Origin: Poritiphilus flavus
GTDB lineage: Bacteria > Bacteroidota > Bacteroidia > Flavobacteriales > Flavobacteriaceae
Length of the DNA stretch: 64,000 bases
NCBI RefSeq assembly: GCF_009901585.1
Contig: NZ_WXYO01000005.1
Location: 434,001 to 498,000 of the forward strand
Direction: 5' to 3'
Shown here: positions 7,605 to 17,042 of the stretch, one piece after another
How the letters are laid out: the number at the start of each line of letters is the position of its first letter
Position numbering within the stretch: the stretch's first letter is position 1
Made by a program: the position numbers and the translations under genes
The notes under the pieces: model-generated
Seen by the model: only the letters and a program-made list of their open reading frames with translations
Databases searched by the model: none
Told to the model about the DNA's origin: nothing

Positions 7605-10355
7605 ATGTACAAAACGATATGGGTTAGAGGTCGGATGTTGCTTACAAGCACGTTGCTGGTTGGTATTTTAGTTGGACTGAATGGCTGCAAAAGGAACACA
7701 AAAGATTACAGTCATATCAGTTTTACATTATCTGAGGACCAATTAAAGGAATATGAGTATGATATTGACCATAAGGGCATCATTTCCGGTCTGAACAGTG
7801 AATCGATTCAAGTTGGAGAGAAAATCTATAAATCCAATTGCATTACTTGCCATGGAGATATGGAAGCTGATGGTTCTATTCCAACTTCATTAAAGTTCTG
7901 GTCCCAAGAATTTAAGGTTGGAAGTGACCCCTATTCCATGTACCAGGTCGTTACCCGAGGATTTCAAACTATGCCACCCCAGGTACTCATGACCCCAAAG
8001 GAGAAATACAGTGTAATCCAATACATTCAAAACAACTTTATAGAAAAACATAATAGGGAACAATTCGTCCGAATTGATGATACCTATTTAAATAGCCTTC
8101 CTAAAGGGTCCACCCAGGGCCCCGAATCTGACAACAACCAAGCATGGGCCTCCATGGACTATGGAGATTTTTTGATCAATACCTATGAATTGGCAGACAG
8201 TACTGCCTCAGAACGCAATATCAACAATAGACATAACCCCATTCCCGATGAAGATCTCTCCAATTCAAATTTTGCCTACAAAGGGATCGCTATACGGTTG
8301 GACAGAGGAGAAGGCGGGATAGCCGAGGGCAAATACTGGATGATTTTTGATCATGACCTGTTAAGAGTAGCTGGTGGTTGGTCTGGTGACGGCTTCATAG
8401 ATTGGGAAAATATTTTGTTCAATGGAAAACACAATATTTACCCTCGTACGGTTGGCAAGCTTCATTTCAGCAATCCCATTTTACCGGGAGTTGCCCACCC
8501 ACAGTCCAATACATTTGATGACCCCAGGTTCACCGCACGCGACAATAGAAAATTTGGGCCACTTCCCAAAGACTGGGGCAGATTAAAAGGGATTTACCAT
8601 CATAACGATGATGTTGTGATCTCATATTTTGTGGGTGATGCCCAGATCCTGGAATTATTGGGATTGGAATTCGTTGATGGTCAACCAGTTTTCGTCCGAA
8701 ACATCCATGTGACCAACACTTTCGACCATAATTTAAAACTTCACATTGCTCCAAAAAATATCACAGTTGCTGTCAAAGGTGAAGGAGCTGAACTACAAAC
8801 TTTGAATGGGCAACATTATGTAGAAGTGGATGGAAATCAATTCAGAAAATTTAAGATCTATATAGCCCAACAAGGAACAATTTTGGACAAGCAGTGGGTC
8901 AATGACTCCCCATCGCCTCAAGAATTGTTAGAGCTTACAAAAGGAGGAAAAACCCGTTATCCGGAAGTATATCCCACGAAAGTCGCGACTTTTCAAGATC
9001 ACGGAGCGTTCGAAACGCAAAAAATTACCGCTCCGGTGACCAACAAATGGAACAGTCGCCTACAATTGAGCGGCATCGATTTCTTTAAAGACTCAAGCAA
9101 AGCGGTGGTCTGTAGCGTAGGTGGGGATGTTTGGCTGTTGGAAGACCTTCTGAGCAACGATACGGTCACCTGGAGAAGAATTGCATCTGGTTTATTTCAG
9201 CCCTTGGGTATCAAGGTGGTTGATGAGGAAGTATTTGTGATATGTCGCGATCAGTTGGTAAAACTGGTCGATTTGAACGGAGATGGTGAAACGGATTATT
9301 ACGCGAGTTTTAATAACGACCATCAAGTTACCGAACACTACCATGAATTTGCCATGGGACTTCAAATTGACCCCGAAGGCAACTTTTATTATGCAAAAAG
9401 CGGTAGACATGCCAGGGAAGCATTGGTCCCACAGCATGGCACATTATTAAAGGTGAGTCGTGACGGCACCTCCACTGAAATATTGGCCAATGGTCTTCGT
9501 GCAGCCAACGGTGTCTGCATAAACCCGGACGGGAGTTTTATGGTTACCGATCAAGAAGGGCATTGGAACCCTATGAACCGAATCAATTGGATAGACATAA
9601 ACAAAAAAGATGGCTTCTACGGAAATATGTATGGTTATAATCCGCCAAAAGACTCTACTGATGCCGGAATGGTTCCACCTTTGGCCTGGGTAGACAAAAA
9701 ATTGGATAGATCACCATCAGAATTGGTGTGGATAGATTCAGAAAAATGGGGGCCATTGAATGGCAGTCTTTTAAATCTTTCCTATGGATATGGTACCGTT
9801 TTGCTCGTGCCGCACAGCAAGGTAAATGGACAACTACAGGGCGGTTTGGTCCAGCTTCCCATCGTGCCATTTGAAACCGGTGTAATGAGAGGTAGATTCA
9901 ATCCCTCTGACGGAAAATTATATGCCTGTGGAATGGCCGCGTGGGGTACTCAGCAATCGGTATTACCCGGAGGCCTTTACAGGGTAGGTTATACCGGGGA
10001 GCCCGTTTACGCCCCTCTCGATGTCATGATAACTGATAAAAGTATCATGTTGAAGTTTTCGGATGAACTCAACAAAACTTCCATCAAAAAAGACAACTTT
10101 GAAGTGAAGACCTGGGAATTGATTCGATCAAGAAAGTATGGCTCAGAGCACTATAATGAAAAGTCATTGCGTATAACCGATGTAAGACTACGGTCGGATA
10201 ACAAGACCATTGTTTTGGATGTAAATGATCTGGAGCCCGTTTGGCAAATTGAAATATCGTATAACATCCAGGGAGCGTCCAACGAAAAGGTGGAGAATAA
10301 GATTCAATATACCCTGCATCACCTGGTAACGACCACCGATGTAACTTCAAAATAA
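7605..10355 (+). CDS. c-type cytochrome / beta-propeller lipoprotein
   Basis: A 916-residue protein starting with a lipoprotein signal (hydrophobic stretch ending LVGLNGC, Cys about 28). The mono-heme domain has CITCH around residue 80, with a possible distal Met in TMPPQVLM. A middle domain of about 300 residues (DUF6797-like, from memory) and a C-terminal six-blade sugar-dehydrogenase-like propeller (EFAMGLQIDPEGNFYYAKSG; ANGVCINPDGSFMVTDQEG) follow. It is probably a periplasmic electron-donating oxidoreductase. It is AT-richer than its neighbours, with frequent AAA/AAT and little GC at third positions, consistent with transfer. The substrate cannot be read from sequence. Confidence 0.75.
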   Translation: MYKTIWVRGRMLLTSTLLVGILVGLNGCKRNTKDYSHISFTLSEDQLKEYEYDIDHKGIISGLNSESIQVGEKIYKSNCITCHGDMEADGSIPTSLKFWSQEFKVGSDPYSMYQVVTRGFQTMPPQVLMTPKEKYSVIQYIQNNFIEKHNREQFVRIDDTYLNSLPKGSTQGPESDNNQAWASMDYGDFLINTYELADSTASERNINNRHNPIPDEDLSNSNFAYKGIAIRLDRGEGGIAEGKYWMIFDHDLLRVAGGWSGDGFIDWENILFNGKHNIYPRTVGKLHFSNPILPGVAHPQSNTFDDPRFTARDNRKFGPLPKDWGRLKGIYHHNDDVVISYFVGDAQILELLGLEFVDGQPVFVRNIHVTNTFDHNLKLHIAPKNITVAVKGEGAELQTLNGQHYVEVDGNQFRKFKIYIAQQGTILDKQWVNDSPSPQELLELTKGGKTRYPEVYPTKVATFQDHGAFETQKITAPVTNKWNSRLQLSGIDFFKDSSKAVVCSVGGDVWLLEDLLSNDTVTWRRIASGLFQPLGIKVVDEEVFVICRDQLVKLVDLNGDGETDYYASFNNDHQVTEHYHEFAMGLQIDPEGNFYYAKSGRHAREALVPQHGTLLKVSRDGTSTEILANGLRAANGVCINPDGSFMVTDQEGHWNPMNRINWIDINKKDGFYGNMYGYNPPKDSTDAGMVPPLAWVDKKLDRSPSELVWIDSEKWGPLNGSLLNLSYGYGTVLLVPHSKVNGQLQGGLVQLPIVPFETGVMRGRFNPSDGKLYACGMAAWGTQQSVLPGGLYRVGYTGEPVYAPLDVMITDKSIMLKFSDELNKTSIKKDNFEVKTWELIRSRKYGSEHYNEKSLRITDVRLRSDNKTIVLDVNDLEPVWQIEISYNIQGASNEKVENKIQYTLHHLVTTTDVTSK

Positions 10356-10370
10356 TAATGCCAAACGAGT

Positions 10371-11855
10371 TTAAGCCTTGGCTGTCAGGGACTTGAAGAA
10401 TACAAAACCAAAACCGAGGAACAGCATAAAATGAAAAGGAAATAAACCGTAATCATTTAAGGGGATGGCGCTGTACATTCCGAAGAGGAAATACACCATC
10501 AGGGCAAATTCCAGTATCATATTGGGCGACAATTTCTTGGCCAGATACTTATTGCCTTTCCAACTGTCTGTAAGATTGTTGATATTGAATTTCGGGGTGC
10601 GAACGAATTCACTTCGTTTCCCCATATGGCCTTCAAGAACCGCGACACTATTGTGCAACGAAAAGCCGAGGGCCACAGAGAAAAAGGTAAAAAAGAGTTT
10701 TATATAATCGACGAAATTGTCAAAACTGCTTCCCTGTATACTCTTGTAGGTAAACCAATAGCAAATGAAAAGTATGATGGTACTGATGATGAAAAAGCTG
10801 GTCACCTCAAAAACCCAACCCAGGTGGCCGTAGATGTTTTTGATGTAAAGCATAGGGATGCTCAATACAGAAACGAGGAAAACACAGAGGAACATGGAAC
10901 TGTTCAGCAGGTGCATTACCCCATGGAACTTGGTTTTTAGTGATATGTTCTTAGCCGAAATAACACTCCAAACGGATTTTCTAAAGTTTTCAGCCCCTCC
11001 CTTATTCCATCGGAACTGCTGAGAACGGGCCGCACTGATCACTACAGGCAATTCCGCAGGGGTTTCCACGTCTTCCAGGTATTTGAATTTCCAGTTCTTC
11101 AGTTGCGCGCGGTAGCTTAGATCCAGGTCTTCAGTAAGGGTATCTCCTTCCCAGTTACCGGCATCTAAAATGCACTGCTTACGCCAGATGCCTGCCGTAC
11201 CGTTAAAGTTGATAAAGTGTCCTTTGGAGTTTCTTCCTACCTGTTCCAGGGTAAAGTGTGCATCCAAAGCGAATGCCTGAATCCTGGTCAGGGTAGAATA
11301 ATCGCGGTTGATATGCCCCCAACGGGTCTGTACTACCCCAATTTCTTCGTCTTTGAAGTAGATCACTGTCTTTTTAAGCCAATCGGGATCAGGAAGGAAA
11401 TCAGCATCAAAGATGGCAATGAAGTCGCCCTTGGCGATATTCAATCCTTCTTTAAGAGCTCCTGCTTTAAAGCCTTCCCTGTTCTCGCGACGTATGTGTT
11501 GGATATCCAGACCGGTTGCCTGAAGCGCTTTTACCCTTTCCGCGGTTTCCACTACGGAATCGTCTGTGGAATCGTCCAGTACCTGGATTTCCAGTTTGCT
11601 CTTTGGATACTCGATCTTGGCTATATTGTCCAGCAACCGCTCTACTACATATTTTTCATTGTAGATAGGAAGTTGTATGGTTACAAACGGAATTTCTTTA
11701 GGGTCTAAGAGATTGAATTTTGGAGCAACTTCGTTCCTTTTTTTCTGACCCAAATAGTTTACCAGAAGGTTCAATTGAGCCAAACTGTAAAAGAAGATCA
11801 ATAATAATGCAACTGTGTAGATTGCAATGATGATGTAAGCAATTGTTAGTCCCAT
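10371..11855 (-). CDS. family 2 glycosyltransferase, cellulose-synthase-like, membrane
   Basis: Processive-type GT2 enzyme of 494 residues. One N-terminal membrane segment is followed by a GT-A domain with the signature acids: DDSTDDS (first D), FDADFLP (DxD), TEDLDLSYR (catalytic base ED) and QQFRWNKG (QxxRW). Four to five membrane segments occupy the last 200 residues and probably form the export pore. Its ATG starts just after the stop of the upstream GT2, so they are co-transcribed. It resembles CslA/BcsA-like glucan or mannan synthases; the polymer is not determinable. Confidence 0.85.
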   Translation of the reverse strand: MGLTIAYIIIAIYTVALLLIFFYSLAQLNLLVNYLGQKKRNEVAPKFNLLDPKEIPFVTIQLPIYNEKYVVERLLDNIAKIEYPKSKLEIQVLDDSTDDSVVETAERVKALQATGLDIQHIRRENREGFKAGALKEGLNIAKGDFIAIFDADFLPDPDWLKKTVIYFKDEEIGVVQTRWGHINRDYSTLTRIQAFALDAHFTLEQVGRNSKGHFINFNGTAGIWRKQCILDAGNWEGDTLTEDLDLSYRAQLKNWKFKYLEDVETPAELPVVISAARSQQFRWNKGGAENFRKSVWSVISAKNISLKTKFHGVMHLLNSSMFLCVFLVSVLSIPMLYIKNIYGHLGWVFEVTSFFIISTIILFICYWFTYKSIQGSSFDNFVDYIKLFFTFFSVALGFSLHNSVAVLEGHMGKRSEFVRTPKFNINNLTDSWKGNKYLAKKLSPNMILEFALMVYFLFGMYSAIPLNDYGLFPFHFMLFLGFGFVFFKSLTAKA

Positions 11856-11856
11856 A

Positions 11857-12546
11857 TTATTTTAAGCTGTATTTAAATATCCACCCCAATATTTTTACGC
11901 CTGCAAATATACTACCTTTTACGGTTCCAGATACCTTAGACACCCCAATTCTTTTTTTGTAATGTACTGGTACTTCGATATATGTCAGTTTCCTTTTAAT
12001 CGCTTTCAGCTGCATTTCCACTGTCCAGCCGTAGGTCTTGTCCTCCATTTCCAGTGTTAACAACTTCTCATATTTTATTGCTCTAAACGGCCCAAGATCG
12101 GTAAATGTTGCCCTAAAAAGCAATTTCATGAGAAAGGTAGCCAGCCAATTCCCAAAAACCTGTTGGGGCGTCATGGACCCTGCTTCCCTGAATTCCGGTA
12201 CCCTGGCCCCTACAACAAAATCAATTCCTTCGTCTAAGATCGGAGCCACCAATTTGGTCAGCTCCTCAGGGTAATCGGAATAGTCTCCGTCGATAAATAC
12301 GATGATATCCGGCTTTTTGGATTGTTTGGCAACATATTCCATGCCCTTAAGGCAGGCATATCCGTAACCTTTTCGGTCTTCGGATAGTACGGTAGCCCCT
12401 GCATTCGTTGCATTTTTTATCGTATCGTCCGTGGAATTGTTGCTGACTACAATTATTTCAGAGACCGTATCAGGAATATCCTGTATTACCTTCGCAATAG
12501 AATCCGCTTCGTTAAAAGCTGGAATAATAACCTTTATATCCGCCAT
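11857..12546 (-). CDS. family 2 glycosyltransferase (dolichol-phosphate-mannose-synthase-like)
   Basis: A 229-residue soluble GT-A protein: VIIPAFNEADSIAKVI at the start, VVSNNSTDDT, the DxD in FIDGDYSDYPEEL, and an RxY/KKRIGVSKVSGT tail that is typical of polyprenyl-phosphate sugar transferases. It would load a nucleotide sugar onto a lipid carrier or an acceptor for the neighbouring membrane GT. Its ATG shares bases with the stop of the MORN-repeat gene (TAATG at 12544-12548), so translation is coupled. Confidence 0.85.
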   Translation of the reverse strand: MADIKVIIPAFNEADSIAKVIQDIPDTVSEIIVVSNNSTDDTIKNATNAGATVLSEDRKGYGYACLKGMEYVAKQSKKPDIIVFIDGDYSDYPEELTKLVAPILDEGIDFVVGARVPEFREAGSMTPQQVFGNWLATFLMKLLFRATFTDLGPFRAIKYEKLLTLEMEDKTYGWTVEMQLKAIKRKLTYIEVPVHYKKRIGVSKVSGTVKGSIFAGVKILGWIFKYSLK

Positions 12547-13034
12547 TATTTTAAATCGGACAATTTGTTTTCCTTTTTAAAGCTACTAAAGGTATACCAT
12601 TCCTTGATTCTTTTTCCATTAGAATATTTTACCGCAGAGTTGAGTTTCTCATCCTTATACTTCAGGCAATAGCCGTTTTTCTTCCCATTGCTCAGCTGGC
12701 ATTTGTGATTGACACGGCCATTTTCATCATAAAAAAGCCACCAATCCGCCTTTTTGCCGTTTTTGTAATGGCCTTCGCTGGATAACTTTCCGTTATCCTC
12801 ATAGAAATACCAATAATTCTCCCGTTGATTATTCTTGTAATGCCCTTTTTGAGCGATGGCGCCATTGGGGTGATAGTGTTTCCAATAATCGGACTTTTCA
12901 CCCATCTTTAGCCAGCCTTCGGACTTCAATTCCCCGTTTTGGTAGTAATCCCTGTGGTATAATTTCAAAGCGTCTAAGTCCTCTGCCAGGGGAAGCAGGA
13001 GAAATAGGAACCCGAAAAGCGCTTTGAGGACCAT
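12546..13034 (-). CDS. MORN-repeat secreted protein
   Basis: A 162-residue protein with an N-terminal signal-like hydrophobic stretch, then at least five tandem MORN_2 repeats of about 23 residues with the pattern Y-x-N-G-x-x-x-x-x-G-x-Y-K-N-x-x-x-x-x-x-W. Such repeats occur in YwqK-type and membrane-associated proteins and have no enzymatic signature. It begins 45 bases after the polyferredoxin gene and is coupled to the GT2 gene, so it may be a structural partner of the glycan machinery. Confidence 0.75.
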   Translation of the reverse strand: MVLKALFGFLFLLLPLAEDLDALKLYHRDYYQNGELKSEGWLKMGEKSDYWKHYHPNGAIAQKGHYKNNQRENYWYFYEDNGKLSSEGHYKNGKKADWWLFYDENGRVNHKCQLSNGKKNGYCLKYKDEKLNSAVKYSNGKRIKEWYTFSSFKKENKLSDLK

Positions 13035-13079
13035 GACCTTTTTTTAGGTATGTCGCAAAACTTTGCCTCAGCTAACAGA

Positions 13080-14663
13080 TTATTTTTTATTTACGAGGGT
13101 CATCAGGTCCACATCGTTTCCGAGTAAGATCTGGTTGCCATCAATCCTGCCTTTGAGCGGGCCGTTTTCCAGTTTAAGAACCCCTCTTGGGCAGACCGCA
13201 GAACAGATCCCACATCCCACACAACTTGAGCGTACGATGTTTTCGCCTTTCTGCGCATATGCTCTTACATCGATTCCCATTTCGCAATAGGTAGAGCAAT
13301 TGCCGCAGCTAATACACTGACCGCCATTGGTGGTGATTCTAAACCTGGAGAAAAGCCGCTGCTGGAATCCTAGAATGGCTGCCATAGGGCATCCGAAACG
13401 GCACCAGACCCTGTTTCCGAAGACCGGGTAGAAGCCTGTCCCAATTACCCCGGAGAAAATACTGCCGATAAGAAATCCGTAAGACTTTCTGAGGGTCTCA
13501 GATTTGAATAAGAATATATTGTTGTCGCCACTAAAATAGTGGAAGCCTATTAGCGCCATGATTATAATAAAATACCCGATAGCCCCATACTTTGCATCTT
13601 TCTTGAATTCATCCCGCTTAAAAACCATTACCAGGACAAAAATCACGGTGATCAAACTGGCCACACCGATCAGGAAAGTACTTTTTGTAAGCCAGTATTT
13701 GCTGGTATCGTTACCGAGATAGGAGTAGATCACTGCCGTGGTCATCAATGTAACAAATACCACTACACTGTGAACCACCCATCTTTCTACCTTCCAAGCG
13801 GACAACCTTTTATCACTTAAATGCCTGAAGGGGTCCCCGGCGGTCTCTGCCAGGCCTCCGCATCCACAAACCCAGGAGCAATACCAGCGTTTGCCGTAGC
13901 GGAAGGTAAGAATAGGGGAGATCACAAAAATGGAGAGCACTCCGAATATCAGCATTGCCAGGCCAATATCGCCTGCATCTATAAAAGCATTAATGCGATA
14001 ACGTTCAAAATTGTAATAGTTTAACGGCCAGACGTTTTTGAGGTCGTAATACGGCAGCTTTCCGTTAAGCCTGGCCATGATCTCCGGAATGAGAAAGGCG
14101 AATGCGGTTTGAAAGAACATCACACTGATGGTCCTGATCACCTCGTATCGGTTATGCCTGTACTTCCAGATAAACTTTACCCCAAAGGCCAAAATGGCCA
14201 CGGTATACAAAGTGCCATATACAAACCATTGACTGGCAGGATTACCGCTGAGCAATCGGCTTAAGGGATCGAATAGGCCAATAACCCCGGTATTGCCACC
14301 ACGTGGTGTCAGGCCAAGGTATTCCGGAAAAAAATAGAGTACAATATAAAATCCCGTAAGGGCCACCCCTGCGATCCAACCCCAGAGTCCGGCTGAGGAG
14401 ATCGACTTGAACCAAACTCCATCGTTCTTAATGCCCTTGTGTTTGCTGGAATACGCCTCTTTGGAGAACCAGACCGTGCCCACGGCAATGGCGAACAAAG
14501 AAAAGCTAAGCCACAGGCCTTTATTCGGAAAATCTACATTAAAGGATGCCAAAAGCATTACGAACAATCCGGACAATCCCAGTAGGGTCGCTATTCGCTG
14601 ATTCCTGGAAAGGCTTACTGGTGGTTGACCGGTAAGGGCCATGCTTTTATCATATGTACTCAT
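13080..14663 (-). CDS. membrane polyferredoxin (NapH/RdxA/NosR-like)
   Basis: About 527 residues with roughly nine to eleven membrane segments and Cys-rich cytoplasmic parts. CSWVCGCGG lies mid-protein and CRFGCP later. A C-terminal bacterial ferredoxin-type domain holds two 4Fe-4S motifs, CISCGNCSTYC with a following CEMG and CVGCGICSAVCPRG. It should carry electrons across the membrane. I prefer the ATG at 14663 (MSTYDKSM). The longer frame from 14723 overlaps the upstream gene and adds 20 low-quality residues. It is transcribed with the FAD oxidoreductase, a natural electron-entry partner. Confidence 0.85.
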   Translation of the reverse strand: MSTYDKSMALTGQPPVSLSRNQRIATLLGLSGLFVMLLASFNVDFPNKGLWLSFSLFAIAVGTVWFSKEAYSSKHKGIKNDGVWFKSISSAGLWGWIAGVALTGFYIVLYFFPEYLGLTPRGGNTGVIGLFDPLSRLLSGNPASQWFVYGTLYTVAILAFGVKFIWKYRHNRYEVIRTISVMFFQTAFAFLIPEIMARLNGKLPYYDLKNVWPLNYYNFERYRINAFIDAGDIGLAMLIFGVLSIFVISPILTFRYGKRWYCSWVCGCGGLAETAGDPFRHLSDKRLSAWKVERWVVHSVVVFVTLMTTAVIYSYLGNDTSKYWLTKSTFLIGVASLITVIFVLVMVFKRDEFKKDAKYGAIGYFIIIMALIGFHYFSGDNNIFLFKSETLRKSYGFLIGSIFSGVIGTGFYPVFGNRVWCRFGCPMAAILGFQQRLFSRFRITTNGGQCISCGNCSTYCEMGIDVRAYAQKGENIVRSSCVGCGICSAVCPRGVLKLENGPLKGRIDGNQILLGNDVDLMTLVNKK

Positions 14664-14709
14664 AGTAATTTCTTTTAATTGCTTAATAAACTGATGGTGT
14701 TTTGCCGGA

Positions 14710-16056
14710 TCAGGCGCTGGCAAAGATTCGTTTCCAGCTTTTTTTACGGGCTTTTATTTGTGTTCCTAGTTGAGTGTTAAAGGCAGAGACGATCTCCTCT
14801 TCGTATTTGGAATAGAATTCCGGATCAAAATTGGCGTCTTTCAGGTATTCCATGACGTGCTCAACGGAACGTTTTTCATTCAGCCAGCGATCAAAGGTCT
14901 CGTGGCGCATGCGGATCCCGAAAGTGTTGATCCCCAAAAATTCTTTGGTGTCTTTGTGATACGAAATGGTAATACAAAGCTTTTCTGTGGAGTGCCTCCA
15001 GTGGAATTGCTCTTCATAATCCTTTCTTCCCCTGGCGCTAAAGACCCAGCCGTAGGTCTGATACTCGATATCGAGAAACTTGGCTGAATTGAACCAGTGA
15101 CCGGGTTTGTACTGAATGCGATTCCCACAGATGGTCTGGGCGACGGTTTCCCCCATCATCCGACCGGTATACCAAACCGCTTCTATGGGGCGACGGTTTC
15201 CAATGGCCTCGTGCTGTTCGGCACAATCCCCTATAGCGTAAACTCCATCGATATTCGTCTCCAGGTAGCGGTTCACTTTTACACCTCTTCCCAGCTCAAT
15301 TCCGGAGTCTTTCAGGAAGTTTATATTCGGTGAAACACCAGGGGTAATACCAACCATATTACAGTCGATGGTATCTCCCTTATCTGTAGTAACAGCTCTT
15401 ACCCTTCCGTTTTCGTCCGGAAGGATCTCGACGAGATTGGTATCCAACCTGAGATCTATATGGTGTTCCAGTATATGTTCGTTGATCATTTTAGATTCGC
15501 CATCCGGCAATACGCCATCCCAAAAATTCTTTTCCCGGACCAGGAAGGTAACCGGGATATCCCGGCTCCTCAACATTTCTGCCAATTCTATACCAATTAG
15601 GCCTCCTCCTACGATCACAGCTCTTTTGCAGATGTCCTTATTGGGGGCGTTTACCTCCAGCAGGTCCAGGTCTTGCTTGGAATACAGACCCTGTACCCCG
15701 TGAAGATCCTGTCCCGGCCAACCAAATTTGTTCGGTTTGGATCCGGTGGCGATGATCAGCTTATCGTATTGGAATACTCTGGAGTTTTCCAGTAGTACCT
15801 CTTTTTTCTCAACATCTACCTGGGTAACATAACCGCGAACCAATTCAATTCGGTTCTTATCCCAAAACCAATCTTCGTAGGGCTTAATGTGTTCGTATTT
15901 CATATGCCCCATATAAACATACATCAGTGCGGTACGGGAGAAGAAATGGTCCGTCTCTGCTGAGATCATAATGATCCTCTTATCAGACATTTTTCGGATG
16001 TGCCTGGCAGCAGATACCCCGGCAATACCATTTCCTATAATGATAATGTTTTCCAT
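14710..16056 (-). CDS. FAD-dependent NAD(P)H oxidoreductase
   Basis: Pyridine-nucleotide disulfide-type flavoprotein of 448 residues. The FAD site is IIGNGIAGVSAARHIR (residues 5-20), the NAD(P) site VIVGGGLIGIELAEMLRSR (about 167-185) and the second FAD motif VYAIGDCAEQ (about 290). It lacks the CxxxxC redox disulfide, so it resembles nitrite-reductase or rubredoxin-reductase flavoproteins. It probably passes electrons to the polyferredoxin downstream. A promoter with TTG-N19-TATCTTTA lies just upstream. It is divergent from a DUF547 gene. Confidence 0.85.
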   Translation of the reverse strand: MENIIIIGNGIAGVSAARHIRKMSDKRIIMISAETDHFFSRTALMYVYMGHMKYEHIKPYEDWFWDKNRIELVRGYVTQVDVEKKEVLLENSRVFQYDKLIIATGSKPNKFGWPGQDLHGVQGLYSKQDLDLLEVNAPNKDICKRAVIVGGGLIGIELAEMLRSRDIPVTFLVREKNFWDGVLPDGESKMINEHILEHHIDLRLDTNLVEILPDENGRVRAVTTDKGDTIDCNMVGITPGVSPNINFLKDSGIELGRGVKVNRYLETNIDGVYAIGDCAEQHEAIGNRRPIEAVWYTGRMMGETVAQTICGNRIQYKPGHWFNSAKFLDIEYQTYGWVFSARGRKDYEEQFHWRHSTEKLCITISYHKDTKEFLGINTFGIRMRHETFDRWLNEKRSVEHVMEYLKDANFDPEFYSKYEEEIVSAFNTQLGTQIKARKKSWKRIFASA

Positions 16057-16091
16057 GTTGATTGAAAAGTTGATGTGGTTTCTGTCGATCT

Positions 16092-16121
16092 TAAAGATAA
16101 GAACTTAACATTTAGAATCAA
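16092..16121 (-). promoter_or_regulatory. promoter of the FAD oxidoreductase operon
   Basis: On the minus strand TTG (16119-16121), a 19-base spacer, then TATCTTTA (16092-16099) match the Bacteroidota -33/-7 pattern except for the last base. The start would be about 30 bases upstream of the ATG at 16056. Confidence 0.55.
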
Positions 16122-16214
16122 TTTAGAATAAATATAAATACCTTGACTTTTGTAAGGTTTTGCAGCACTTTTCGAACGTCTAATGCATTGATTTAGAAAG
16201 TCTTAAATAAATCA

Positions 16215-16222
16215 TAAATTTG
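16215..16222 (+). promoter_or_regulatory. candidate -7 box for the DUF547 gene
   Basis: TAAATTTG matches TAnnTTTG exactly. The nearest TTG (16188-16190) is 24 bases upstream, longer than usual. A CCCC/GGGG stem-loop follows in the roughly 60-base untranslated leader. Confidence 0.4.
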
Positions 16223-16292
16223 CCCCCTTTTTGTAGGGGATCAAAAATTAATGCGACCTAGGCGGCATTGAAACACTAACAAATCGCATAGC

Positions 16293-17012
16293 ATGAAAAA
16301 TCTAGTATTTGTATTCGCAATAATGATCTCAGGCCTTATGACCTCAGTTCAGGCTCAAGGCACTTCGGAATTTTTTACCAAGGCAGACAGCTTTTTTAAG
16401 ACGTACGTAAAGGATGGGCGTGTAGCTTATAAGGATATCAAAGCAAAGCCTGCTGAACTTGATGAATTGCTGCGGATGGCACAGGGGATATCGGTCTCTG
16501 AAAATGATGCCGCCAATTATCAGGCTTTCTGGATCAACAGTTACAACCTTTTGGTTATCAAGGGAATTGTAGATAATTACCCGGTAAAATCACCCCTGGA
16601 TATCGGTGGTTTTTTTGACAAAAAGAAATACGAAATAGGAGGAACGAGTACAACCCTTAACGATCTGGAAAACAAATTGCTTCGGGCGAGATTCCCTAAA
16701 GAACCCAGGTTTCACTTTGTACTGGTATGTGCCGGTCTGGGTTGCCCTCCGATCATCAGTCAGGCCTATTTGCCAAACACCCTGGACGATCAACTTCAAA
16801 CCCAAACAAAGAAAGCCCTGAACGACCCCAACTTTATCAGGGTGAACAAGAACAAAGTCAAGATCTCACAGATCTTTGAATGGTATAATGAAGACTTTGT
16901 ACAGGATGGCCAGGACCTGGTAAGCTTTATCAATAAATACAAAGAAGACAAATTACCTGAAAAGGCGAAGGTTTCCTACTATACCTACGACTGGACTCTC
17001 AACGACCGCTAA
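16293..17012 (+). CDS. DUF547 domain protein, exported
   Basis: A 239-residue protein with a cleavable signal peptide (ending SVQAQG, about residue 22). The DUF547 core spans about 60-200: FWINSYNLLVIKGIVDNYPV, then RFHFVLVCAGLGCPPI with the conserved His and the Cys pair spaced CxxxxxC, and IFEWYNEDF. The family is uncharacterised. A paralogue at 24979 lies in an arsenosugar-type cluster. Divergent from the flavoprotein and polyferredoxin genes, which hints at a redox or envelope role. Confidence 0.85.
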   Translation: MKNLVFVFAIMISGLMTSVQAQGTSEFFTKADSFFKTYVKDGRVAYKDIKAKPAELDELLRMAQGISVSENDAANYQAFWINSYNLLVIKGIVDNYPVKSPLDIGGFFDKKKYEIGGTSTTLNDLENKLLRARFPKEPRFHFVLVCAGLGCPPIISQAYLPNTLDDQLQTQTKKALNDPNFIRVNKNKVKISQIFEWYNEDFVQDGQDLVSFINKYKEDKLPEKAKVSYYTYDWTLNDR

Positions 17013-17042
17013 AAAAATACTTAATCACTTAAATTCTAAAAA

